Below, piece by piece: positions 56,601 to 64,000 of a stretch of DNA of 64,000 bases. A program made the position numbers and the translations under genes. The notes under the pieces are model-generated. The model searched no databases, was not told where the DNA came from, and was given only the letters and a program-made list of their open reading frames with translations. How positions within the stretch are numbered: position 1 is the first letter of the stretch; each line of letters begins with the position of its first letter. Source of the stretch: Lactiplantibacillus xiangfangensis (GTDB lineage Bacteria; Bacillota; Bacilli; Lactobacillales; Lactobacillaceae); assembly GCF_001438845.1 (NCBI RefSeq), contig NZ_JQCL01000055.1, positions 26,644 through 90,643 of the forward strand, written 5' to 3'.

Positions 56601-57293
56601 ATCGTCGGTGTTCTTGTGCACGTCTTTTTCCAACGTGTTCATCAAGCTGTCAGTTTCACCCAACATATCGATGATATCGTCGTCAGAACCGAAACCTAAG
56701 GCCCGAACTAATTCCGTTAAAGGAATCTTCCGAGTCCGGTCAATCCGAACGTACGCAATGTTTTTAGCATCGGTTTCTAATTCAAGCCAAGCCCCACGGT
56801 TAGGAATAACGGTGGTACCGTAGCTTGGACGGCCGTTTTTATCTAATTCTTCATTGAAGTAAACGCCGGGTGAACGAACCAATTGTGAAACAATGACCCG
56901 TTCGGCACCGTTAATAATGAACGTCCCTTGTTCAGTCATTAATGGAAAATCACCGAAGAATACGTCTTGCGATTTGATTTCACCAGTTTCATGGTTAGTC
57001 AAACGTAAGGTAACATGCAATGGTGCCGAGTAGTTGGCATCATGTTCACGAGCTTCTTCGACGGTGTACTTTGGTTCTAATAGTTGATAGTCGACAAATT
57101 CAAGTGAAAGTTTCCCTGCGAAATCGTCGATTGGCATAATATCTTCAAACATTTCCCGGAGACCTTCATCCAAGAACCATTGATATGAATCGGTCTGGAT
57201 TTCGATCAAGTTAGGCAAATCAAGAACTTCTTTGATACGCGCATAACTTCTACGGGTACGGTGTTTACCGTATTTTACTAAATGTCCGGCCAA
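53688..57293 (-). CDS. rpoB: RNA polymerase beta subunit
   Basis: The 1201-residue subunit begins [20 protein letters not shown] at the TTG at 57293, which has AAGGGG about 9 bases upstream; the longer frame adds three residues from a GTG inside the site. The rifampicin region [20 protein letters not shown] followed by [11 protein letters not shown] is wild type at the common resistance positions (Asp, His, Ser). The C-terminus has an acidic DMDDDDDE stretch and a Gln/Thr-rich tail. A strong promoter and a leader with an internal terminator precede it. Confidence 0.98.
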   Translation of the reverse strand: MAGHLVKYGKHRTRRSYARIKEVLDLPNLIEIQTDSYQWFLDEGLREMFEDIMPIDDFAGKLSLEFVDYQLLEPKYTVEEAREHDANYSAPLHVTLRLTNHETGEIKSQDVFFGDFPLMTEQGTFIINGAERVIVSQLVRSPGVYFNEELDKNGRPSYGTTVIPNRGAWLELETDAKNIAYVRIDRTRKIPLTELVRALGFGSDDDIIDMLGETDSLMNTLEKDVHKNTDDSRVEESLKDIYERLRPGEPKTADSSRSLLTARFFDPKRYDFAPVGRYKVNKKLSMKTRLTGLTLAETLADPDTGEVIAQKGDVIDKNVMAKLAPYLERDDFKTITYTPSDESVVTNPMVLQVVKVYSQNDPEKVLNVIGNANIDLKFKHIVPADIIASINYFFNLQEGLGTTDDIDHLGNRRIRSVGELLQNQFRIGLSRMERVVRERMSIQDAATVTPQQLINIRPVVASIKEFFGSSQLSQFMDQTNPLGELTHKRRLSALGPGGLTRDRAGYEVRDVHYTHYGRMCPIETPEGPNIGLINSLASYAKVNRYGFIETPYRRVDWTTHKVTDKIDYLAADEEDQFVIAQANSPLNDDGSFVDDTVLAREKEENLETSIENVDYMDVSPKQVVAVATACIPFLENDDSNRALMGANMQRQAVPLVDPHAPLIGTGIEYKAAHDSGIALICRHDGTVEYVDAREVRVRRDDGSLDTYKLMKFRRSNGGKNYNQRPIVKVGDHVDNDEVLADGPAMEGGELALGQNPLVAFMTWNGYNFEDAIIINERLVREDVYTSIHIEEYESEARDTKLGPEEMTREIPNVGEDALKNLDEDGIIRIGAEVKDGDILVGKVTPKGVTELSAEERLLHAIFGEKAREVRDTSLRVPHGGGGIIQDVKIFTRENGDELSPGVNMMVRVYIAQKRKIQVGDKMAGRHGNKGTVSIVVPQEDMPYMPDGTPIDIMLSPMGVPSRMNIGQVLELHLGMAARKLGIHMATPVFDGARDSDIWKAVREAGVDEDGKSIVYDGRTGEPFDKRIAVGVMHYMKLSHMVDDKIHARSIGPYSLVTQQPLGGKAQFGGQRFGEMEVWALEAYGAAYTLQEILTYKSDDVVGRVKTYEAIVKGEPIPKPGVPESFRVLVKELQALGLDMKVLDAEDKEIELRDMDDDDDEVVNVDALSKFQQEQQQKAADKSAKTDSTTTEATTNAHQDNQ

Positions 57294-57389
57294 GTTGTTC
57301 ACCCCTTCTTATTATTCCGGAACCCGGTCGCCACCCAATTAAATATTACATTTGTGTTACAAATGCAGTTTTAATCGAATTTTGAGCAT

Positions 57390-57429
57390 AAAAAAACCAA
57401 AAATAGCCATTTAAGTTAACTATTTTTGG
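57390..57429 (-). terminator. Intrinsic terminator inside the rpoB leader (attenuator)
   Basis: On the minus strand CCAAAAATAG (57429-57420) pairs perfectly with CTATTTTTGG (57406-57397), followed by seven T. It lies about 65-105 nt downstream of the predicted rpoB start of transcription and about 100 nt before the start codon, so it would stop transcription before rpoB. An upstream GAAC/GCGCA-type hairpin (around 57445-57475) could be part of a switch. Confidence 0.7.
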
Positions 57430-57499
57430 AATATTATTAACGAACCGCGCAGACAATAGATTGCGCTGTTGTTCGAGTTCACGGTTACAGACAAGTTAT

Positions 57500-57528
57500 A
57501 ATATACCGCTCACTGGCAGCATTGTCAA
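57500..57528 (-). promoter_or_regulatory. Promoter of rpoB-rpoC
   Basis: Perfect TTGACA (57523-57528), 17-nt spacer and TATATT (57500-57505) on the minus strand, about 207 bp before the rpoB start. Confidence 0.88.
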
Positions 57529-57550
57529 GCTAGCGAACCGTATTTTCAAG

Positions 57551-58150
57551 TTAATCTACCGGGGATTGTGCGACACCGTAAAGAATCATCTTCAACAGTG
57601 TCTGCACCCGGGTTCGTTCATCAGCATTGGGGTCCCCAATGCGGTGAAAGCTGTTAAATAACGGGCTTAAACTCGTTAAATAAAAGTTAGCGGCCATCTG
57701 CGGCGTCACATCAGCACGCAGCTGCATACCGGGCTGTTCAAAGACAGCTTGAATCGGGCGGGCATAGTCGGTAGCAAAGACCCCCGCTAATTCCCGAATA
57801 TGCTCACGTGACAGCGCCTTGAAGCTCGTATGAATCAACGTAAAGACGTCCGCTGGATGTTTATGCGTCAGTAACATCGAGACGTCCGTCAATTGATCAA
57901 GTGGCGACTCACGATTTTTTAAGATCGCTTCAATTCCACTTTTGATCTCCGCGCCAACCGTATTGATTACCGCGAGAAAAATCACTTCTTTATCTTTGAA
58001 ATGATGATATAAAGCGGGCTGCGTAATCCCAATTGCGTTGGCAATATCCCGCGTACTCGTGGCCGCGTAGCCGTTTTTTAAAAACAGCTCCCGTGACGTA
58101 TCCAAAATTGCTTGGTGGGTTTTTGCCAACTGTTCTGCGCGCGTCACCAT
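57551..58150 (-). CDS. TetR family transcriptional regulator
   Basis: The 199-residue protein has a TetR-type N-terminal helix-turn-helix (about residues 10-56: AILDTSRELFLKNGYAATSTRDIANAIGITQPALYHHFKDKE) and a divergent ligand-binding C-terminal domain. It lies 23 bp upstream of the rpoB -35 on the same strand, so its transcript may run into the rpoB leader. Its target cannot be told. A TATAAT at 58191-58196 is the likely -10. The ribosome site before the ATG at 58150 is weak (AGAAGATGATGG). Confidence 0.88.
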   Translation of the reverse strand: MVTRAEQLAKTHQAILDTSRELFLKNGYAATSTRDIANAIGITQPALYHHFKDKEVIFLAVINTVGAEIKSGIEAILKNRESPLDQLTDVSMLLTHKHPADVFTLIHTSFKALSREHIRELAGVFATDYARPIQAVFEQPGMQLRADVTPQMAANFYLTSLSPLFNSFHRIGDPNADERTRVQTLLKMILYGVAQSPVD

Positions 58151-58284
58151 TCCATCATCTTCTTTCCCGTATTTCGACTTTCTTTTATCTATTATAATTT
58201 ACACCAATCAGCCGCTATAAACAAAGTAAGTCTCATTGAACGCTTTGAAACTGGCTCAAATAGCGCAATCCGGGACAAGACTCA

Positions 58285-58325
58285 AAAAGTCATTCAGAAA
58301 TATTCGATACTTCTGAATGACTTTT
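58285..58325 (-). terminator. Terminator downstream of clpC
   Basis: A perfect 15-bp stem (AAAAGTCATTCAGAA with TTCTGAATGACTTTT, 11-nt loop) followed by TTTTT on the minus strand. It also isolates the TetR gene downstream. Confidence 0.8.
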
Positions 58326-58378
58326 CCTATTATTATGGTCGAAACGTGTGCTAAAGGGCAGTTTGCTCCGCTTAACCC

Positions 58379-58421
58379 GAAATCAGCGACCATTCCAAGT
58401 CCAGGAATAACCGCTGATTTC
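58379..58421. other. 18-bp hairpin between clpC and its terminator
   Basis: GAAATCAGCG pairs with CGCTGATTTC, extended inward by eight further pairs (several G-T) around a 7-nt loop. No T-run follows. Its role may be 3'-end stabilisation of the clpC mRNA. Confidence 0.5.
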
Positions 58422-58473
58422 ACGTTAATGCTCACAAACTAATCGCCTTTTGTCGCACTCTATTTAATCATTA

Positions 58474-60978
58474 TTATTTTGCAGAAACCGTTGAACGGCC
58501 ATCCGCTTTAGGCTGATTCTTAACGTTGATGGTAATGGCACCCTTTGAGGCACCAACGGTCACAACGTCAGTCGCTTTCACATCACCAGCTAAGAGTTCT
58601 TCACTCAAGCGGTCTTCAATCTCAGTTTGTAGTGCCCGGCGAATTGGCCGTGCCCCGTATTCTGGATCAAACCCGGCTTTAGCGACAACATCAATGGCCG
58701 CTGGCGTGATCTTCAAGTGGATATCTTGTTGTGCGACCCGGTCGACGATTTCCTTAGACATCAACTTCACGATTTCGTGGAGTTGTTCCTTGTTCAATGA
58801 ATGGAACACGATGGTTTCATCGATCCGGTTCAAGAACTCTGGACGGAACGTCTGTTTTAAGGTTGCCCGAATCGTAGCGGCTACGGCATTGTAGTCGTTA
58901 GCCCGGTCAGTGGCCCCAAACCCAACGGACTTTTCGTCCCGTAAGGTCGTTGCCCCTAAGTTCGACGTCATAATTAAAATGGTGTTACGGAAGTCAACTT
59001 TACGACCCTTAGAATCGGTCAAGTAACCATCATCCAATACTTGTAACAAGATGTTAAAGACGTCTGGATGGGCCTTTTCAACTTCATCAAAGAGTACGAC
59101 TGAGTAAGGCTTTTGACGAACCTTTTCAGTTAATTGACCACCTTCGTCGTAACCCACGTAACCTGGCGCTGAACCAATCAGGCGGCTCGTTGAGTAACGT
59201 TCCATGTATTCAGACATATCAATCCGAATCATGTTGTCTTCCGACCCAAACATTGCAGCGGCTAAGGCCTTAGCAAGTTCAGTCTTCCCAACCCCGGTTG
59301 GTCCTAAGAACATAAAGGAACCAATTGGCCGGCTTGGATCTTTCAACCCACTCCGTGCCCGACGAATTGCCCGTGCAACCGCAGAAACGGCTTCCGGTTG
59401 ACCAACGACCCGTTCATGCAAAATCTTTTCCAAGTTAACTAAGCGTTCACTTTCAGATTTTTGCAACTGTGTCAACGGCACGCCAGTCCATTCAGCAACG
59501 ACCTGGGCAATATCTTCGCCCGTGACGTTCAAGCTGTAACGAGGGCCATCCCCATTAGCAGCTTCTTCTTCACGGTTAGCTTCGATCTTGTCAACCCTGG
59601 TCTTCAACTGCATTTCCTGTTTACGGATATCAGCCGCTTTTTCGAAGTCTTGCGATTCAATCGCAGCTTCTTTTTCTGCCCGCAGTTTAGTCAATTTATC
59701 CTGATTCTTAGTCAGTTTGTTTGGCTTGTCCATTTGGTCGATTCGAACTTTAGCAGACGCTTCATCCATTAAATCAATGGCCTTATCTGGTAAGAAGCGG
59801 TCGCTGATGTAACGGCTAGATAACTTCACCGCTTGGTCCACTGCTTCATCAGTGATATTAACGTGATGATGGTCTTCATAACGAGGACGTAAGCCTTGTA
59901 AAATTTCTACGGCTTCATCTTCACTAGGTTCGTTGACCATGACCGTCGCAAACCGCCGTTCTAAGGCGGCGTCTGATTCAATGTACTTTTGGTATTCGTT
60001 TAACGTTGTAGCCCCAATGGTTTGAAGTTCGCCACGGGCTAACGCTGGCTTCAAGATGTTAGAAGCATCAATCGCCCCTTCAGCACCACCAGCACCAATC
60101 AACGTGTGTAATTCATCAATAAATAGGATGACGTGACCATCGTTGTAAATTTCATCGATCACTTTCTTCAAACGATCTTCGAATTCACCACGATACTTGG
60201 TCCCAGCCACTAATGACCCCATATCGAGCATCATTAGGCGCTTGTCCGCCATGTCACTAGGCACATCCCCAGCCACGATCTTTTGGGCTAAGCCCTCAGC
60301 AATCGCCGTTTTACCAACCCCTGGTTCACCAATCAGAACCGGGTTATTTTTCGTCCGCCGTGATAGGATCTGAATGACCCGTTTGACTTCTTTAGAGCGG
60401 CCAACAACGGGATCCATTTCCTTTTCACTAGCTAGTTGTGTGAGGTCGCGGGCTAAGGAATCCAAAGTTGGGGTTCCTTCAGCCTTTTTACCACCACGCA
60501 CTTGCGCGTTGCCCTTACGTTTGCCCATGGCGTCACTAACGCCGAGCTTACGTAAAACGACCTTACGCGTTTGCGCTAAATCTAAGTTCAAATTCATTAA
60601 GATTCGCGAGGACAGGATGCTTTCATCGGATAACATGGCCAGCAGCAAATGTTCCGTCCCAATCTTATTGGCACCTAAACGTTTGGCTTCATCACCAGCG
60701 ACCGACAAAATTTCTTTGGCCTTGGGTGAGTATGGCAAATAGGTATCCTTGCCGACATTGCTTAAAGTGCCGTAACCCGTGAAGCGTTCGATTTCTTCTC
60801 GAATATCGTCTTCACTCACGGCGTACTGTTGTAAAACCTTATTAGCAATCCCATTCTTCTCAATGGCTAAAGCCAACAATAAATGTTCCGTGCCAACGGC
60901 CTGATGTTTGAAATACTTCGCCTGTTCTTGGGCTAAAACTAGGACACTCTTGGCACTTGGGGTAAATAGGTTATCCAT
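58474..60978 (-). CDS. clpC: ATP-dependent Clp protease ATP-binding subunit ClpC
   Basis: The 834-residue AAA+ unfoldase works with ClpP. It has the N-terminal double Clp-N repeat (residues 1-150), first Walker [14 protein letters not shown] (about 218-230), a UVR/coiled-coil M domain near residues 425-465, and second Walker [14 protein letters not shown] (about 556-568), so it is complete. It lies 18 bp after ctsR. The usual partners mcsA and mcsB are missing between them, as is normal in lactobacilli. Regulation by CtsR is indicated by the operator ahead of ctsR. Confidence 0.98.
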   Translation of the reverse strand: MDNLFTPSAKSVLVLAQEQAKYFKHQAVGTEHLLLALAIEKNGIANKVLQQYAVSEDDIREEIERFTGYGTLSNVGKDTYLPYSPKAKEILSVAGDEAKRLGANKIGTEHLLLAMLSDESILSSRILMNLNLDLAQTRKVVLRKLGVSDAMGKRKGNAQVRGGKKAEGTPTLDSLARDLTQLASEKEMDPVVGRSKEVKRVIQILSRRTKNNPVLIGEPGVGKTAIAEGLAQKIVAGDVPSDMADKRLMMLDMGSLVAGTKYRGEFEDRLKKVIDEIYNDGHVILFIDELHTLIGAGGAEGAIDASNILKPALARGELQTIGATTLNEYQKYIESDAALERRFATVMVNEPSEDEAVEILQGLRPRYEDHHHVNITDEAVDQAVKLSSRYISDRFLPDKAIDLMDEASAKVRIDQMDKPNKLTKNQDKLTKLRAEKEAAIESQDFEKAADIRKQEMQLKTRVDKIEANREEEAANGDGPRYSLNVTGEDIAQVVAEWTGVPLTQLQKSESERLVNLEKILHERVVGQPEAVSAVARAIRRARSGLKDPSRPIGSFMFLGPTGVGKTELAKALAAAMFGSEDNMIRIDMSEYMERYSTSRLIGSAPGYVGYDEGGQLTEKVRQKPYSVVLFDEVEKAHPDVFNILLQVLDDGYLTDSKGRKVDFRNTILIMTSNLGATTLRDEKSVGFGATDRANDYNAVAATIRATLKQTFRPEFLNRIDETIVFHSLNKEQLHEIVKLMSKEIVDRVAQQDIHLKITPAAIDVVAKAGFDPEYGARPIRRALQTEIEDRLSEELLAGDVKATDVVTVGASKGAITINVKNQPKADGRSTVSAK

Positions 60979-60996
60979 TGCGATTCCTCGCTTTCT

Positions 60997-61464
60997 TTAA
61001 CTTTCGTAACGCAGATGATTTAAAATTCCAATGATAATACGCGCTCGCAGACTGTTTTCCAAGTCATGATCGTCAACCGCTAAGGTATTGCGATCCGTGG
61101 CAACCAGTATTAACTGAGCTTCCCTGCGATTTAACACGTTGTCTTCATATAAGCTTTGCACGACCGCATAGGCATCCCGTTGTGTTATTGAATCACCAAT
61201 CACTTGAATGAGGGTGTCCAAAACATCGGCATCATCCAACAAATTAACCTTTTCAATCCGAATGTAGCCACCGCCACCGCGTTTACTTTCAACTAAGTAA
61301 CCGTTTTGAATCGTAAACCGGGTCTTAATGACGTAGTTAATCTGGGAAGGTACCACATTAAAAAGGTCGGCAATTTCTGAACGCCGGATTTCAACGTGCT
61401 CTGCGTCCGCCAAAATACTTTTTAAATACTTCTCAATAATGTCGGAGATATTTTGACTTTGCAT
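60997..61464 (-). CDS. ctsR: Transcriptional repressor CtsR
   Basis: The 155-residue class III stress repressor has the family N-terminus ISDIIEKYLKSIL, a winged helix with VPSQINYVIKTRF, and the glycine-rich wing ESKRGGGGYIRI (near residue 63), the heat-sensing region. The start is the ATG at 61464 with AAAGGG 8 bases upstream; the GTG three codons earlier overlaps that site. It represses its own operon and clp genes elsewhere. Confidence 0.97.
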   Translation of the reverse strand: MQSQNISDIIEKYLKSILADAEHVEIRRSEIADLFNVVPSQINYVIKTRFTIQNGYLVESKRGGGGYIRIEKVNLLDDADVLDTLIQVIGDSITQRDAYAVVQSLYEDNVLNRREAQLILVATDRNTLAVDDHDLENSLRARIIIGILNHLRYES

Positions 61465-61486
61465 GTGCTTCACCCTTTTCGTTATC

Positions 61487-61503
61487 TTTGACTAATATTG
61501 ACT
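61487..61503 (-). promoter_or_regulatory. CtsR operator
   Basis: On the minus strand AGTCAAT and AGTCAAA form a tandem heptad repeat spaced by three bases, matching the CtsR consensus (A/G)GTCAAA-NAN-(A/G)GTCAAA apart from the last base of the first heptad and the spacer centre. It starts three bases after the -10 box, the position expected for repression. Confidence 0.88.
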
Positions 61504-61506
61504 ATT

Positions 61507-61534
61507 ATTATACGAGGATAATCGAAAAAAGCAA
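61507..61534 (-). promoter_or_regulatory. Promoter of ctsR-clpC
   Basis: TTGCTT (61529-61534), 16-nt spacer and TATAAT (61507-61512) on the minus strand, directly followed by the CtsR operator. Confidence 0.8.
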
Positions 61535-61695
61535 AGAATTTCACTTAAAGCGCATACTACCGCGGTCTCTACGGTTGTTTCAGCATAGCACGCTCACTAC
61601 CTACTTTCAATTGTTTGGACTGGTTTAGCAGCGTTTTATCCGAAAAAAATGGTCAAGTCATGTTAATCTGTTTTTCGTCGCTATTAGAATTAGTG

Positions 61696-63492
61696 TTACG
61701 TTAATAACGTCAACGTTTTGGTGCCCCGGGAAGCGGCGACATACCGGCGATTCTGTCCCACTTGTGGCTCACTGTAAAACGTCGCGTGCCAATCATAAAT
61801 AATGGCATGATCAAACTCTAGTCCTTTGGCAACGGCTAACGGCAAAATGTTCAAACCAGGTTGAACCGTTTTGGGTGCTTCGGGCGTTAGTAGCTGTGCC
61901 GTTGGAAACTGCCGCGCCAGCTTCTCAGCCCCGGACATGGTTGGCGCAATCAAGCCGATACTTTGACTCATCGTTGGGAGTAAGGTGGCCAAAACATTTT
62001 CTAAATCAGCTAACGGCAAGGTCCGTGGTGTCTTGCCGATTGATTGTACCGCTTGTAAGTCGGTCCAATCACCCGCAAATTGCGCGAAGAACTGCGTAAT
62101 GGCACCGGTCGCCCGGTAACTGGTATTGAGTGTTAAAGTTACTGACGCGTCAAAAAAGGCCGCAATATCAGGTGCCTGGCCGATCAAACGCTGACGGTGG
62201 TCCCCAACGATTGTCACTTGGGCAGCTGAGAATAATTTGGTTAGCATCAGCCACACGTCGGGATCATAGTCTTGGGCCTCATCAATGAACAATCCCTTGG
62301 TCGTCGTTTGTTGATAATTAGTGATGCAAATCAGTAGGTAAAGCCGATCATAGGCCGTTAAACCGGACAACTGCCACTGTTTGGCTAATTGATCCCAGTC
62401 TAACCAAGTTGCAACGTCCGCGGGCAGTTGTCGGGTGGCCTGTAGCCAGCGCCAAGCTGCTTGCAACCGCTTGTTCAGGCTGTCCGTCGACGCCGTTTGC
62501 GCATAGGCCGTTGGATTCAATCCGGCTGGCGTCACTTGCGATGGTCGCGCCAACAATTTAGCCAATTGCGGTAAATGGTTACCAGCTAATGACGTAATGG
62601 TCAAGCCAAACCGTTTCCCAACGGCCTGCATTAATTTTAAATAAGTGGCCGTGAGCGGCTCCGCTTCGCCCAAGGCCGGTAACACCCCGCGGATATAGCG
62701 ACTAAAGGCCGTATTCGGCGTTAAAATCAAAATATCCGCTGGGGTCCAATCCTGCCGATGACGGTAAAGCTGATAGGCCACACGTTGTAGTAAGACGGAC
62801 GTTTTACCGCTCCCCGCAACCCCGTCAACGAGTAAAACGCGGTGCTGTGCTTCACGAATGATGGCGTTTTGTGATTGCTGAATCGTGGCGGTAATTTCTT
62901 GCAAGCCACCGCTGCGATCAGTCGCCAAAACGGCCAATAACAACGGATCACCAATGGCCGTTTGCGTCTCAATCACCTGGTGTAACTGGTCGTAATCGAT
63001 AATAAACTGCTGTCGGTTTAAAACAGTAACCGGAATGGTGCGACCGTTGGCTTGATAACTCGTTGCTCCCGTCCGATTAGCGTAATAAGTGTCGGCAACC
63101 GGGGCACGCCAATTGTAGACCAAATCAGTTCCGTGTTCGTCCACGTAACCGACTTTCCCCAAGTAAAACGCTTCTGGCACACTATCGCCGTAATCAAGGT
63201 CGAGTTTAGCAAAATAGGCCTGCGGTAATAAAAGTCGGGCATGTTCTAGCCGAACCTCGGCCGTGTGATAGCGGGCATTCAACGTGTCGATTTGGCGGCT
63301 ATTAGTCTCGATACTGGCAAAAGAATCCAAGGTCTCCGTATAAGACCCTAAATCCAAATGTCCATCCGTACTCAACTGTTGTTGAACCGTCCGAGCCTCC
63401 GTCGTTAAGGCAGCTAGTTGGGCCGTTAAGGCAGTAATGTCAGTCGTCAGTTGATGATACAATCCCTGTAAATGTGCTTGTTCCGTCGTCAT
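61696..63492 (-). CDS. helD: Superfamily I helicase (UvrD/HelD-like)
   Basis: The 598-residue protein has a long N-terminal coiled coil (about residues 1-85), Walker A LVDGVAGSGKTSVL (near residue 220), motif Ia ILILTPNTAFSRYI, Walker B LFIDEAQD (near 395), the Q-type motif VGDHRQRL (near 428), LNTSYRATGAIT and the C-terminal motif VI YVAASRGTKTL. The long coiled coil before the helicase core is the layout of HelD, which in Bacillus clears RNA polymerase from DNA; that is inference here. It is shorter than B. subtilis HelD and ends right after motif VI. The ATG at 63492 has GGAGG 8 bases upstream. Confidence 0.85.
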   Translation of the reverse strand: MTTEQAHLQGLYHQLTTDITALTAQLAALTTEARTVQQQLSTDGHLDLGSYTETLDSFASIETNSRQIDTLNARYHTAEVRLEHARLLLPQAYFAKLDLDYGDSVPEAFYLGKVGYVDEHGTDLVYNWRAPVADTYYANRTGATSYQANGRTIPVTVLNRQQFIIDYDQLHQVIETQTAIGDPLLLAVLATDRSGGLQEITATIQQSQNAIIREAQHRVLLVDGVAGSGKTSVLLQRVAYQLYRHRQDWTPADILILTPNTAFSRYIRGVLPALGEAEPLTATYLKLMQAVGKRFGLTITSLAGNHLPQLAKLLARPSQVTPAGLNPTAYAQTASTDSLNKRLQAAWRWLQATRQLPADVATWLDWDQLAKQWQLSGLTAYDRLYLLICITNYQQTTTKGLFIDEAQDYDPDVWLMLTKLFSAAQVTIVGDHRQRLIGQAPDIAAFFDASVTLTLNTSYRATGAITQFFAQFAGDWTDLQAVQSIGKTPRTLPLADLENVLATLLPTMSQSIGLIAPTMSGAEKLARQFPTAQLLTPEAPKTVQPGLNILPLAVAKGLEFDHAIIYDWHATFYSEPQVGQNRRYVAASRGTKTLTLLT

Positions 63493-63568
63493 CAGCAACA
63501 CCTCCGACGACCTAGTTTACACGCTTTGGTTAAAATTAATAGTCTGTTTTTTAGGGTGACGACCATGG

Positions 63569-63650
63569 TATAATAGTAGTGGGGATAAAGCAATACATAT
63601 CAAATGACCTGATTGCGGGCACGTCAACGTGGCTCGCAATCAGGTCATTT
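63569..63650 (+). ncRNA. Candidate small RNA or orphan transcription unit
   Basis: A plus-strand extended -10 (TGG followed by TATAAT, 63569-63574) is followed, about 20 nt after its expected start, by a perfect 16-bp stem (63602-63617 with 63635-63650) enclosing a smaller CACG/CGTG hairpin, and then TTTTG. No open frame lies between. It could encode a short structured RNA of about 70 nt, or the stem may belong to neighbouring minus-strand transcripts. Confidence 0.4.
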
Positions 63651-63682
63651 TGTACTATTGTATATCATCCATTTGAGCGCAC

Positions 63683-63713
63683 AAAAAAACTCAATCAACG
63701 AATTGACCGAGTT
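63683..63713 (-). terminator. Terminator of the tRNA operon
   Basis: An 11-bp stem (AACTCGGTCAA with TTGATTGAGTT, two G-T pairs) around TTCG, followed by seven T on the minus strand, 18 bp after the last tRNA gene. Confidence 0.88.
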
Positions 63714-63730
63714 AATTGGTTTAGTCGTAA

Positions 63731-63804
63731 TCGGGAAAACAGGATTTGAACCTGCGACCCCTACGTCCCGAACGTAGTGCTCTACCAAGCTGAGCTACTT
63801 CCCG
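63731..63804 (-). tRNA. tRNA-Pro (anticodon CGG)
   Basis: A 74-nt cloverleaf: acceptor CGGGAA with TTCCCG and discriminator A, D arm AGCTCAGCTTGGTAGAGC, anticodon stem CTACG/CGTAG with loop TTCGGGA (anticodon CGG), and T arm GCAGGTTCAAATCCTGT. CCA is not encoded. It closely resembles the next tRNA gene apart from its anticodon stem and loop and two other positions, indicating a tandem duplication. Confidence 0.95.
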
Positions 63805-63857
63805 TTAAAAGATTAAATAAAAAGCCCTAGTTAAAAAACTAAGACTGTGAATTTCGA

Positions 63858-63931
63858 TCGGGAAAACAGGATTCGAACCTGCGACCCCCTGGTCCCAAAC
63901 CAGGTGCTCTACCAAGCTGAGCTATTTCCCG
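63858..63931 (-). tRNA. tRNA-Pro (anticodon TGG)
   Basis: A 74-nt cloverleaf with acceptor CGGGAAA/TTTCCCG and discriminator A, anticodon stem CCTGG/CCAGG with loop TTTGGGA (anticodon TGG) and T arm GCAGGTTCGAATCCTGT. It lies 53 bp before the CGG gene in the same minus-strand tRNA operon. Confidence 0.96.
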
Positions 63932-63945
63932 ATACTATGTAACGA

Positions 63946-64000
63946 TGCACCCAGTAGGAGTCGAACCTACAACCTTCTGATTCGTAGTCAGACACTCTAT
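63946..64000 (-). tRNA. tRNA-Arg (anticodon ACG), 5' part outside window
   Basis: The 3' 55 nt of a tRNA are visible: anticodon stem TCTGA/TCAGA with loop CTACGAA (anticodon ACG, Arg), T arm GTAGGTTCGACTCCTAC and acceptor end GGGTGC with discriminator A. The D arm and 5' acceptor strand lie beyond the window. Confidence 0.93.

Noticed and set aside
57390..57475. T-box or riboswitch in the rpoB leader
   Set aside because: No T-box sequence, specifier loop or known riboswitch core was recognised; only a terminator and a simple hairpin are visible.

Overview
The window looks like the chromosome of a Lactiplantibacillus species (L. plantarum group). Supporting signs are low-GC Firmicute codon use and strong Shine-Dalgarno sites, a citrate-lyase operon with its own malic enzyme, a CtsR-ClpC pair without McsA/McsB, the mtsCBA manganese transporter, and a flavin-based extracellular electron transfer (EET) locus beside the ribosomal protein cluster. 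No insertion sequence, prophage, CRISPR array or rRNA gene was seen. Most genes lie on the minus strand.

Layout. (1) 1-12.8 kb is a citrate and reductive-TCA island: fumarate reductase (partial), fumarase, citF-citE-citD-citC-mae on the minus strand, a divergent CitR-type regulator, a CitT/DASS-type dicarboxylate transporter, a lactate/malate dehydrogenase family gene, a small unknown gene and citG. (2) 13-18.3 kb holds a DegV protein, the mtsCBA Mn ABC transporter, a small membrane protein and a secreted CAP/SCP protein. (3) 18.6-23.1 kb holds rpsI, rplM, truA and the ECF core module ecfT-ecfA2-ecfA1. (4) 23.1-29.8 kb is the EET locus: fmnB and pplA on minus, ndh2, eetA, eetB and a polyprenyl synthase on plus. 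(5) 29.8-30.3 kb holds structured intergenic repeats. (6) 30.4-44.4 kb is the alpha, spc and S10 ribosomal protein cluster with secY, adk and infA. (7) 45.3-57.3 kb holds fusA, rpsG, rpsL, a prepilin peptidase, rpoC and rpoB. (8) 57.5-64 kb holds a TetR regulator, clpC, ctsR, a HelD-like helicase and three tRNA genes.

How the genes work together. Citrate taken up by the DASS carrier would be split by citrate lyase (CitDEF, activated by CitC and CitG). Oxaloacetate can go to pyruvate through the malic enzyme. If the LDH-family enzyme is really a malate dehydrogenase, as its Arg84 suggests, oxaloacetate can also go to malate, fumarate and succinate through FumC and the flavoprotein reductase, with succinate possibly leaving in exchange for citrate. 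The EET genes form a second electron-disposal route (NADH to demethylmenaquinone to flavinylated PplA to extracellular acceptors). They sit exactly between rplQ and ecfA1, which are neighbours in other Firmicutes.

The least ordinary observations are the Arg specificity residue in the LDH-family protein, three related intergenic cloverleaf-like repeats, an intrinsic terminator inside the rpoB leader, a 26-bp imperfect palindrome at the dehydrogenase promoter, a candidate small RNA next to the tRNA cluster, and a manganese-binding protein without a lipobox. All functional calls rest on reading the sequence and knowledge of the families; no database search was run.
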